This document shows, one piece after another, positions 50,488-57,988 of a stretch of 64,000 nt of DNA. Within the stretch, counting starts at the first letter, position 1. Each line of letters opens with the position of its first letter. This DNA comes from Neolewinella maritima (lineage in GTDB: Bacteria; Bacteroidota; Bacteroidia; Chitinophagales; Saprospiraceae). Made by a program: the position numbers and the translations under genes. The stretch spans positions 1 through 64,000 of the forward strand of contig NZ_CAKLPZ010000006.1 of assembly GCF_923081025.1 (NCBI RefSeq). The letters run 5' to 3'. The notes beneath the pieces were generated by a model. That model was not told where the DNA came from and ran no database searches. It saw only the letters and a program-made list of their open reading frames with translations.

Positions 50488-51081
50488 ATGGCAAAACCAC
50501 GACGCAAGAGCGCCACCGCCCCCCTTCGGTGGACGCATGCCAACACCCTCATAAAGGGCCTGATGGCCGACCGCCGCTACAACACCGCCCTCCTGATTGG
50601 TGCCGGCATTTACTTCGGCCTCCGAATCGGGGACATCCTCCAGCTACGGTGGGACCAGATCCAGTCGGATCAGTTCGTCGTCAAGGAGGGCAAGACCGGG
50701 AAAGAAAGAATGGTCGACGTCCACGGCAACTTCCTGAAGCTTGCCAGAAGGGTAGGGGGGCAGTTGAAGATCTCCGCCGATTATCCTGGTTTGGTCTTCG
50801 TCCACCAGCGGAGTGATGGCAACCGGGAGAAGTCGATCTCGGTCACGGCCGCCAACAAGCGAATCCGGAACGCCTTCGCGACCTACGGAATTGATTCGCA
50901 GAACGCCAGTTCCCACACCCTGCGCAAGACATTTGGCCGGCGCATCTACGAGAATAACGGCCAGAGTGAGCACGCGTTGATCCTGCTGTCCCACATCTTC
51001 GGGCACCGGGATATCGGCGTCACGCGGCGGTACATTGGGTTGACCCAGGAGACGATTTCTAGCGCCTACCTTTCTTTATAG
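50488..51081 (+). CDS. Short tyrosine recombinase (catalytic domain only)
   Basis: A 197-aa protein from the ATG at 50488 containing only a recombinase catalytic domain. All active-site positions are visible: FGLRIGD (Arg I), the Lys in VKEGKTGKER, SSHTLRKTFG (H-x-x-R), IFGHRD (His/box II) and TRRYIGL (Tyr). The N-terminal core-binding domain of XerC/D-like enzymes is missing. The Arg/Lys-rich N terminus may contact DNA instead. It lies at the edge of the defence gene cluster and could mobilise it. Confidence 0.87.
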   Translation: MAKPRRKSATAPLRWTHANTLIKGLMADRRYNTALLIGAGIYFGLRIGDILQLRWDQIQSDQFVVKEGKTGKERMVDVHGNFLKLARRVGGQLKISADYPGLVFVHQRSDGNREKSISVTAANKRIRNAFATYGIDSQNASSHTLRKTFGRRIYENNGQSEHALILLSHIFGHRDIGVTRRYIGLTQETISSAYLSL

Positions 51082-51104
51082 GTCGGTAAGGTAGAGCAGA
51101 CTCA

Positions 51105-54100
51105 CTACCCCCGCCAACCCCCATCGGTCAGCTCAGCCTGCCCCAGGCTGGCCATCATCTCCAATAGGTTCGCAGCCTCCGCCTGCCTTTTCGCACTCAG
51201 TTTTGGCTGATAGGCGGTAGCGATAGCCGTGACCGGTAGGGGTGTCTCTCCCGTTTCTCGCAGGAGGTCGCGCAAGGAGGTAACCTGTTCGGTGAGGTCT
51301 TTTGGCCATTTGCGCTTCTCCGCTACTACGACAACCGCAACATTGTCTTCCTCCAGTACCAAGGTGGACTGTACCCCTTGCTCCTCTGGAGCCTGATATT
51401 CCGGGCGGAGCCAGCGCACCAGTCCGCGCGCCTCCTCGGCGGCGCGTTCGGCATTTAGCTCAACCAGTCGTTGCAAGATTTCACCGGAGGGAAGGGAGCT
51501 ATTCCATCCGTAGGCTTCAGCCACCGCCTTATCGAGATCATCGTGGAGTTGCCGGAGGATGCCCACTAATCCCTGCTCGTAAATTTTGCGATCCTTCTCA
51601 TCAAGGGGCTTCTCACTACGTAGTTTTTCAAGCACGTTATACATGCCGGTAATGGTCAGCTTCATATGCTGAACTTGCTGGCGTTTACGGTGACTGTCAA
51701 GGCGCTCGGCCAAATGACGGATTGTTTCCTTCTGAGCTTCAGTAGGGTCAGGAAATGGAAAGGTGTTTAAACACTTCGTCTTATTATAAACAGAGTCATT
51801 TCCTATACCTAGACGTCCACCTGCGGCATCCGACCAGGTTACATGAATATTACTTGATAATACCCCGAGGACGAAGGTGTCTGATGAAGCAATGGCTATA
51901 AGTTTGTGGTCAGGTATAATCCCAACATTCTGGAAAACGAAAAATCGATGTTTTGCTGTTTCAGGTGTCACAATACACTGGGATAGACCCCTGAGAGCAC
52001 TACGCAGCATAGGTCTGGTTCGTCCAAACAACCACCACTTTTCTCTGAAACCCTTGTCTCGACTAGCATCCCGCTCCGGCTTCACGTGATCGACCACATG
52101 CTGGTAGACTCTGGGATAGCGATCTTGAACCTCGTGAGGTTCAAACCCATACAAGTCGATTATATAGCTATTTCGAGAGTTCTGGGTAATATCCTTGCCG
52201 TTTCGGTAAGGCTTCACGACATCCGCATAGCTTGCCGATGAATCGTTTAGTAATTGCGTAGCGTCTTCATCTGAAAGAATGAATCCACTACCCCTTATCA
52301 TCATTCCAAAGGAGTGCGTGTCTTTGCTGTACTTCAGTTCTACGGCTCCAGCAACGTTTGCGCCAATGGTCAGATCCTGGAGAATCTTTCCTTGTTTACC
52401 TTTGAGGCCTACCTCAATTTGACCGTTTTCCCGCTCGCTTTCAACCCCCTCCGTAGTCAATAGCGTCCCCAACTCGGAGCCGTTTCTGGCTACCGTCATA
52501 GCAATCCTCACCGCAGCTCCGTCTGATGCGTCCACCCAAGGGTGATCAGGTACAGCGTAAGTGATAGAAACCGGTTTCTTAGCTTCCAAAAAGTCGGCCA
52601 TAACTCGCCGGTTAAAGGTTTGCCAGATGCTATTGGTGGTGATGAATCCGAATTGTTCCAACCTTCCTGTTTGCAAAGTCAAGGCTGCCTTGTACCACCA
52701 ATACATGACAAAATCAGCCGAACCCGGTACTTTCTTGTACACGGTTCGTAGGTCCTTGACATAACCGTCGCCAAGAGCCTGGCGCATCTTCTCTCCCTTA
52801 CCCAAAAACGGCGGGTTACCCACAATGAAATCAGCCTGTGGCCACTCCGCCTTCCGAGCTCCTAAGTAATGATGTACCTGCGTTCGCGCCGTATCATCCG
52901 GTACGTCCTGACCGGTAGCGGGGTGAACCTTGAAAGTGATACCGTCCCAGCGGGTGACAGGTATACCGTTATCGTCAAGTTGGGGCTCGATGCTATCCCA
53001 TGCCAGGATCGCATCGCGATTTTCGATATTATGGTAGTCGCGGATGATTGGCTCGCCCAAGTCACTCACACCGCCGGTGCTGCGCAAGTGCCACTGCAGG
53101 TAGCCGATCCAGAGGACAAGCTCGGCGATCGCAGCCGCGCGGGGATTAAGCTCGATGCCCAGCATATTCTCCGGGGTAATGGTGGCTCCGGTGAGGCCGA
53201 TGCTTATCTGTCCCTGGCCGAGATCACGCAGGGTATTCCTTACTTCCCCCTCCAGGCGTTTGAGCAGTTCGAGGGTGACGTAAAGGAAGTTGCCCGAGCC
53301 GCAGGCGGGATCGAGCACACGCAGGTCAGCGAGTCGTTGCAGAAACCCTTCGACCTTGGCGATCGCGCGGTCGGTCTTGTCCTCATCTGCCAGAGCGAGG
53401 GCTGCGGTCTGCACGCTTTCCCACTCGTGACGTAGGGGTTCCAGAATGGTGGGTTGCACGAGGCGCTCGACATAGGCGCGGGGGGTATAGTGGGCGCCGA
53501 GACTGTGTCGTTCCCGGGGATCAAGGGCTCGCTCCAGCAGGGTACCGAAGATGGCGGGTTCAACCTCCCGCCAGTCGGCTTCGGCGGCTTCAATGAGCAG
53601 CTGAATCTGGTCTTTGTCGAGGGCAATCGCGGTCGAGTTGGCGAAGAGCCCCCCGTTAAAGCGTTTAACCGGCGCGTTCAGAGCAATGCTGAATCCCCCG
53701 GTGTCCATGGCACCCCATAGGGCTTCCAGCTGGGGTACGAAACCGGCAGGCTGACGCTTGGTCAGGCGCAGCAGTTTGGTGAAGGCCTCATCGGGCAGCA
53801 GGCCGGCATCTTCGGCAAACATGGTGAAGAGGCAGCGCATCAGAAATTTGGCGATGGCCGCCTGGCTATCTTCCTGCAGGGAGAGGGTAGGGGCCTGCTC
53901 CAGGCTTTTAGCTAACCGGGCCAGTCGATCGGCGATCTTCTTGGTCACCTTCGCACTGCGGCGGGCGGGGTCTAGCACAAGGGGATCAGTCCAGACGAGG
54001 CGCAAGCGCTCGCGGAGTTCCTCGCGGTGGAGTTCCGGAATGGGAATGCGGTAATTGTTGGGGTCCGGGAAGGGTTGGTAGTGCCCGCCAGCGCGGCTCC

Positions 54101-54575
54101 AGTCGGCGTAGAGCGCGATGCTGTGCCCCACATCGGCCACCATAATGAAGGGGGGACGACCACCTCTGATCTCCGGTCCGTCGAGTAAGCGGGCATAATT
54201 CTCTGCCTGTTTGCGGGCCTTCTCCATGGCCACGTCCCAGCCCCGGGTACCGCGTTTCCCGTGGCCGGTTTTGCGGGAACGCAGGTGCTGGGTTTTCTCG
54301 GCGCTGAGTGCGGCGGCGCTTTCCAGGGTAGCTCCCTGCTTGTTTTCTAGGATAAAGTGGCCGCGCCGGTAGCAGTCGATAAACTTGGTGTTGCCGTTCC
54401 GACCGGTCACCCGCTTTTCGAAGACGTAGGTGTTTTCACTCTCATCCGGCAGGCTCGGGTCCGGTTTCGGTACGCCGATCAACTCACAGAGGTCGTTGGT
54501 AAAACTTTGAGCGTTGCTGGATTCAGCGGCCCCCGAGGTGGACCACTTTTGTACAAAGTGAGATACATCAGTCAT
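51105..54575 (-). CDS. MmeI-like (type IIG/IIL) restriction-modification protein
   Basis: A 1156-aa single-chain enzyme from the ATG at 54575. An N-terminal PD-(D/E)xK-like nuclease is suggested by FIDCYRRGHFILENKQ (~65-80). A helical spacer follows (FLMRCLFTMFAEDAGLLPDEAF...GGLFA). The N6-adenine methyltransferase has DPACGSGNFLY (~418) and NPPF (~584). The C-terminal part should be a target-recognition domain (GIGNDSVYNKTKCLNTFPFPDPT). The layout fits MmeI-family enzymes that cut and methylate in one chain; it is longer than MmeI (~919 aa). A BREX PglX or DISARM methylase is a weaker alternative, disfavoured by the ENK nuclease motif. Confidence 0.85.
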   Translation of the reverse strand: MTDVSHFVQKWSTSGAAESSNAQSFTNDLCELIGVPKPDPSLPDESENTYVFEKRVTGRNGNTKFIDCYRRGHFILENKQGATLESAAALSAEKTQHLRSRKTGHGKRGTRGWDVAMEKARKQAENYARLLDGPEIRGGRPPFIMVADVGHSIALYADWSRAGGHYQPFPDPNNYRIPIPELHREELRERLRLVWTDPLVLDPARRSAKVTKKIADRLARLAKSLEQAPTLSLQEDSQAAIAKFLMRCLFTMFAEDAGLLPDEAFTKLLRLTKRQPAGFVPQLEALWGAMDTGGFSIALNAPVKRFNGGLFANSTAIALDKDQIQLLIEAAEADWREVEPAIFGTLLERALDPRERHSLGAHYTPRAYVERLVQPTILEPLRHEWESVQTAALALADEDKTDRAIAKVEGFLQRLADLRVLDPACGSGNFLYVTLELLKRLEGEVRNTLRDLGQGQISIGLTGATITPENMLGIELNPRAAAIAELVLWIGYLQWHLRSTGGVSDLGEPIIRDYHNIENRDAILAWDSIEPQLDDNGIPVTRWDGITFKVHPATGQDVPDDTARTQVHHYLGARKAEWPQADFIVGNPPFLGKGEKMRQALGDGYVKDLRTVYKKVPGSADFVMYWWYKAALTLQTGRLEQFGFITTNSIWQTFNRRVMADFLEAKKPVSITYAVPDHPWVDASDGAAVRIAMTVARNGSELGTLLTTEGVESERENGQIEVGLKGKQGKILQDLTIGANVAGAVELKYSKDTHSFGMMIRGSGFILSDEDATQLLNDSSASYADVVKPYRNGKDITQNSRNSYIIDLYGFEPHEVQDRYPRVYQHVVDHVKPERDASRDKGFREKWWLFGRTRPMLRSALRGLSQCIVTPETAKHRFFVFQNVGIIPDHKLIAIASSDTFVLGVLSSNIHVTWSDAAGGRLGIGNDSVYNKTKCLNTFPFPDPTEAQKETIRHLAERLDSHRKRQQVQHMKLTITGMYNVLEKLRSEKPLDEKDRKIYEQGLVGILRQLHDDLDKAVAEAYGWNSSLPSGEILQRLVELNAERAAEEARGLVRWLRPEYQAPEEQGVQSTLVLEEDNVAVVVVAEKRKWPKDLTEQVTSLRDLLRETGETPLPVTAIATAYQPKLSAKRQAEAANLLEMMASLGQAELTDGGWRG

Positions 54576-54656
54576 ATCGGCAAGGTATACAAAAGTCAAA
54601 AGCGCAAGGGAAAGGGAAAAAATTACTCAACTACAAAAGCCTATAACAACATCTAC

Positions 54657-55148
54657 CTACTGTTTCCAGCACGTCAGTCTCTCACCACATTCTTTGGTCG
54701 GTAATCTTGAGTTGTGCTGCATAATTATGGAAAGAACTGAGTGCAACATGCCATGATTAGTTACATCTTCCGCGTGTTGATCGAGCAACCAAAGTAAACC
54801 ATGTGCTCGATGACCAGCTTCACGACAAGCTTTTATGAGTTTTCGATCCCCACTAAGTGCTAAACAACCTTCCTCTTGAAGCAACGCAAAGAAGGTTAGA
54901 TCAGGATCAGACAGACTAGCAGAAAGTTGGTCTCGCAGGTCTGAAATAAGGCCCTCGTCAGCTTCTTCCAATTGCAGTCGGCCATCCTTCACAAAAGGTT
55001 GCCAAATAGCCATTTGGCCATCATTAAGCTCATAGAATACATCAATTGAAACAACTACTTGATGATCGATAAGAATTAGTAAGTCGCAACTGTTGGACAG
55101 AGCCAGATCAATTAGAATGTTTGCATCAGTAACTAGTAATCTTGACAT
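54657..55148 (-). CDS. PIN-domain protein, likely toxin
   Basis: A 163-aa protein from the ATG at 55148 (a TTG 27 bases upstream is possible). It opens SRLLVTDANILIDLAL with the first acidic residue of a PIN nuclease. It continues with SIDVFYELND, SDPDLTFFALLQEEGCLALSGDRKL, giving the further acidic residues. It lies just downstream of an XRE-ImmA gene, a pairing known from predicted toxin-antitoxin modules. The DNA is more AT-rich than the flanking genes, suggesting recent acquisition. Confidence 0.8.
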   Translation of the reverse strand: MSRLLVTDANILIDLALSNSCDLLILIDHQVVVSIDVFYELNDGQMAIWQPFVKDGRLQLEEADEGLISDLRDQLSASLSDPDLTFFALLQEEGCLALSGDRKLIKACREAGHRAHGLLWLLDQHAEDVTNHGMLHSVLSIIMQHNSRLPTKECGERLTCWKQ

Positions 55149-55177
55149 GACGTCAAAACTACTAAATACTGGCAAAT

Positions 55178-56212
55178 CTATGACCCTTTAAACAAAACCT
55201 CGCGGAAATCACCCAGCTTCATACCGTAGAGCTCGGCAGCTTTACTTTGCGAAATAATATCTTCGGCAATTCCACGTCCAAGTAGTTCCAGCATTCTAGA
55301 GGGATTTTCTCTACCCTGGAAAGCGGCAGGCTCATCTTTTCTCCAACCCAGTTGACTGATACTAATCATGGCATTTTTAAACCCATGATCGGTCAATATA
55401 TGTAGGTCCTTCGCCCGGTATAGTAGCGCAGCTACTGATAGGCCGAACTCACCCTTAAGCTCCAATAGCTCTACTGGGTGAATATGCTTTCGCTTCTGTC
55501 CTACCCTTTCTCGCATGACCTCACCAGGAATCGCAAACTCTCCAGCAAATCGGTTAACCACTTTTTCATGATCTAACTTGTCTGAAACGTTGATCAGTAG
55601 ATGATGTCCGAGCTCGTGTAGCAAGGTAAAACGCTGTCGATCAATTGGAAGGTTCTGGTTGAACACAATGAAATCTTCGGGGCCGTTGGGTAGTGAGCTT
55701 AGTCCGTCGAAAGATTTGTGGCTTTTCAACGCCAGTACTTTGATATGCTCTGCTTCAAGTTCATCTACTATACTATGAATAGGGCTCAGACCCACCTTCC
55801 ATTTGTCACGTAGCCAAGTGGCGGCTGAAGCGACGTCCTCCAGTGAATTAATCTTCGGTTCATAACGCGGGAACGGTTCGGAGGAGACATTCATCACGTG
55901 TTCCAATTGAGTAAACCGCTCAAGAAAGTCGCGGGTCTGCTCTTTGATCTGATCGCTGAGCTTCGCGCTCAGCGACTTCTTTTTTCGGTAGGCGACCTCT
56001 CCGATCTCTTTAGGTTCACGCAGGAAGTACTCATAACTCAAATCGAGTGCACGAGCAATCTGACGAAGCTTTTTAGCATCAGGGTCTACCTCTCCACGTT
56101 CGTAGCGACTGAGAGTGGGAAGGCTTATATCGTCGCCGGTCCGTGCAGCCATCTCTTTGAGCGAGAGACCACGTAGGACCCGCGCCGACTTTAGGCGGGC
56201 GGGTAAAGACAT
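55178..56212 (-). CDS. XRE-family HTH and ImmA/IrrE metallopeptidase fusion
   Basis: A 344-aa protein with an XRE helix-turn-helix (~1-65, RGLSLKEMAARTGDDISLPTLSRYERGEVDP), a linker, and a DUF955/ImmA zinc-peptidase domain with HELGHHLL (~198). It probably represses its own operon and acts as antitoxin to the PIN protein, with the peptidase domain perhaps regulating stability. A palindrome 38 bases upstream is a candidate operator. Confidence 0.9.
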   Translation of the reverse strand: MSLPARLKSARVLRGLSLKEMAARTGDDISLPTLSRYERGEVDPDAKKLRQIARALDLSYEYFLREPKEIGEVAYRKKKSLSAKLSDQIKEQTRDFLERFTQLEHVMNVSSEPFPRYEPKINSLEDVASAATWLRDKWKVGLSPIHSIVDELEAEHIKVLALKSHKSFDGLSSLPNGPEDFIVFNQNLPIDRQRFTLLHELGHHLLINVSDKLDHEKVVNRFAGEFAIPGEVMRERVGQKRKHIHPVELLELKGEFGLSVAALLYRAKDLHILTDHGFKNAMISISQLGWRKDEPAAFQGRENPSRMLELLGRGIAEDIISQSKAAELYGMKLGDFREVLFKGS

Positions 56213-56249
56213 CTTTCAATAGTTGTATAGTCGTGACACAGTAGCTAAT

Positions 56250-56275
56250 GCTTGATATTACTTACTTTATCAAGC
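56250..56275. promoter_or_regulatory. Candidate operator of the XRE-ImmA/PIN module
   Basis: A perfect inverted repeat GCTTGATA-N10-TATCAAGC lies 38 bases before the XRE-ImmA start codon, where an autoregulatory XRE protein would bind. The rest of the interval to 56563 is AT-rich and holds a second small palindrome (AGATTA-N5-TAATCT near 56364), but no gene. Confidence 0.55.
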
Positions 56276-56563
56276 GGATCGGATTTGCCCAAAAAGACTC
56301 ACCGCAAACATAAATTCCCTGCTAAGATAGCTGCGCCATGAGAAAAAAACAAGAAAAAAAAGAGATTATTCTCTAATCTTTCGCTCATATTCAGAAAAGT
56401 ACCGTACCTTACAAACGACAAAGAGGCAAAGACTCTGACGAGCCCTCACCTCCTGTGCTGGTTTGCACCCGACAAGGTACGCATTTTCGCGTAACGTGTC
56501 AAGCACGGATGAAGGTTAGTCAGGTCTTGCCTCGCTTCTTTCACGCTCTAAAAACATGAAATC

Positions 56564-56908
56564 ATGCGAGCAGCTTACTACCGTGCCTTCAAGGGTACCG
56601 ATTCCCAACACTACTTCACCCTCCACTCCCGTGGCAACGGTGAACCTATCTTACGTAGCGAGGGCTACACTACCAAAGCTAGTCGTGATAACGGTATTGA
56701 TTCCGTCCGGCGGCACTCCCCATTCGATAGTTACTACCGTAAGTACGGTTCTGGCTACGGCAACTACTGGTTTAACCTTGTTGCCGCTAACAATGAAGTG
56801 ATTGGCACTAGTGAAACTTACTCTACTGTTCAAGCTCGCGAGACTGGCATTGCTGCCGTTAAACGAGACGGTGCAACTGCACAAGTAGTACGAGAAGAGT
56901 TTGCGTAA
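56564..56908 (+). CDS. DUF1508/YegP-like protein (two repeats)
   Basis: A 114-aa protein of two YegP-type units: YYRAFKGTDSQHYFTLHSRGNGEPILRSEGYTTKASRDNGIDSV and YWFNLVAANNEVIGTSETYSTVQARETGIAAVKR. Each has the F-x-L...G-x-x-I-x-x-S-E-x-Y-x-T/S...GI-x-V pattern of DUF1508. The function of the family is not established. Codon use is more AT-rich than in the metal and tra genes. A strong terminator follows. Confidence 0.88.
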   Translation: MRAAYYRAFKGTDSQHYFTLHSRGNGEPILRSEGYTTKASRDNGIDSVRRHSPFDSYYRKYGSGYGNYWFNLVAANNEVIGTSETYSTVQARETGIAAVKRDGATAQVVREEFA

Positions 56909-56928
56909 TCATTTTTGAGGCTTTGAAG

Positions 56929-56959
56929 AGGCGATGGAATCTAGGATTCCATCGCCTTT
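56929..56959 (+). terminator. Rho-independent terminator after the DUF1508 gene
   Basis: A 13-bp near-perfect stem (AGGCGATGGAATC / GATTCCATCGCCT) with a TAG loop is followed by TTCC. It lies 20 bases past the stop. Confidence 0.8.
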
Positions 56960-57055
56960 CCAAGTTTCGCCTTCTACTAAAGAGGTAGAGCTCTAAGCTC
57001 TTGCAGCTGTACGAATCTCACCTACAGTAATTCCTAATAATTAAATATTCGACCA

Positions 57056-57640
57056 ATGTCAATAGTAGTTTCTTACAGTGGATTTACCGGCGCTCGGCAA
57101 AATCCTGACGGATCATGGGTTTGTGGTGGTGCTTTCACTGGAGCCCGGCAGAATCCCAATGGATCATGGGTTTGTGGTGGTGCTTTCACTGGAGCCCGGC
57201 AGAATCCCAATGGATCATGGGTTTGTGGTGGTGCTTTCACTGGAGCCCGGCAGAATCCTAATGGATCATGGGTTTGTGGTGGTGCTTTCACTGGAGCCCG
57301 GCAGAATCCTAATGGATCATGGGTTTGTGGCGGTGCTTTCACTGGAGCCCGGCAGAATCCTAATGGATCATGGGTTTGTGGCGGTGCTTTCACTGGAGCC
57401 CGGCAGAATCCTAATGGATCATGGGTTTGTGGTGGTGCTTTCACTGGAGCCCGGCAGAATCCTAATGGATCATGGGTTTGTGGCGGTGCTTTCACCGGAG
57501 CCCGGCAGAATCCTGATGGCTCATACGTCTGCGGCAGTGCTTTTACCGGAGCGCGGCAGAATCCTAATGGATCATACGTCTGCGGTGGTGCATTCACCGG
57601 AGCCCGGCAGAATCCTGATGGCACTTGGGTTTCTGCCTAG
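57056..57640 (+). CDS. Tandem 17-residue repeat protein
   Basis: A 194-aa protein made of a 9-residue leader (MSIVVSYSG) and eleven repeats of FTGARQNPNGSWVCGGA. Ten are full length and the last is cut to 15 residues without Cys. Positions that vary are Asn/Asp at 9, Trp/Tyr at 12 and small residues at the end. Each repeat carries one Cys, one Arg and a Trp/Tyr, so it could build a regular beta-solenoid or a disulfide or metal-linked fibre. It has no signal peptide. No known family is recognised. The terminator upstream shows it has its own promoter. Confidence 0.8.
   Translation: MSIVVSYSGFTGARQNPDGSWVCGGAFTGARQNPNGSWVCGGAFTGARQNPNGSWVCGGAFTGARQNPNGSWVCGGAFTGARQNPNGSWVCGGAFTGARQNPNGSWVCGGAFTGARQNPNGSWVCGGAFTGARQNPNGSWVCGGAFTGARQNPDGSYVCGSAFTGARQNPNGSYVCGGAFTGARQNPDGTWVSA
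57083..57637 (+). repeat. 51-bp tandem repeat array (coding)
   Basis: Eleven direct repeats of 51 bases encode the repeat protein. Copies 2-8 are almost identical even at silent positions (only CCC/CCT and GGT/GGC swaps), while copies 1 and 9-11 differ more. This shows recent expansion or gene conversion in the centre. Because 51 is a multiple of 3 and the unit lacks stops in other frames, long open frames also appear in another plus frame and on the minus strand; they are by-products. Confidence 0.9.
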
Positions 57641-57756
57641 AGTGTTGACAATGCTATTACTTTGGGAGCAGATTTACAACAAAAGACTGCGTCCAAACGG
57701 TGGAGGAGAGGATATCAAAACACTCTGCTTAACATAACCCCACTTCTAGGCAGTTT

Positions 57757-57969
57757 TTACACTGGTAAGGCTATAAAGCCGGCGTCTGCAATACCTGCAC
57801 TGATTTCGGCAGAAGAAACCTCATCTTCCGCATGAACGGTAAGTATGCGGTTGATACTCTCTAAGTCAACCTTCCAGCGTTTAATAGACTTGTGGCCGTC
57901 CAGGGCGGGGGTGACGCCACGTACGCAGCCACCACAGTTGATGTTGGTTTTGAATCGCATGGTCTTCAT
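57757..57969 (-). CDS. Heavy-metal-associated (HMA/CopZ-like) domain protein
   Basis: A 70-aa single HMA domain with the metal site NCGGCV (C-x2-C) near residue 12 and the usual beta-alpha-beta-beta-alpha-beta length. It should carry Cu(I) to the CopA ATPase, whose gene begins the same minus-strand unit and ends 19 bases upstream. Confidence 0.88.
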   Translation of the reverse strand: MKTMRFKTNINCGGCVRGVTPALDGHKSIKRWKVDLESINRILTVHAEDEVSSAEISAGIADAGFIALPV

Positions 57970-57988
57970 GGGCAGGGGGGGTGGGCGG

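Noticed and set aside
57073-57624. Long minus-strand reading frame of 183 aa, and a second plus-strand frame of 219 aa
   Set aside because: Both arise because the repeat unit is 51 bases long and lacks stops in those frames; the plus frame starting at 57056 covers the array exactly and has the balanced composition.
57083-57637. CRISPR-like array of direct repeats
   Set aside because: The 51-bp units abut with no spacers and keep one reading frame; they are coding repeats.
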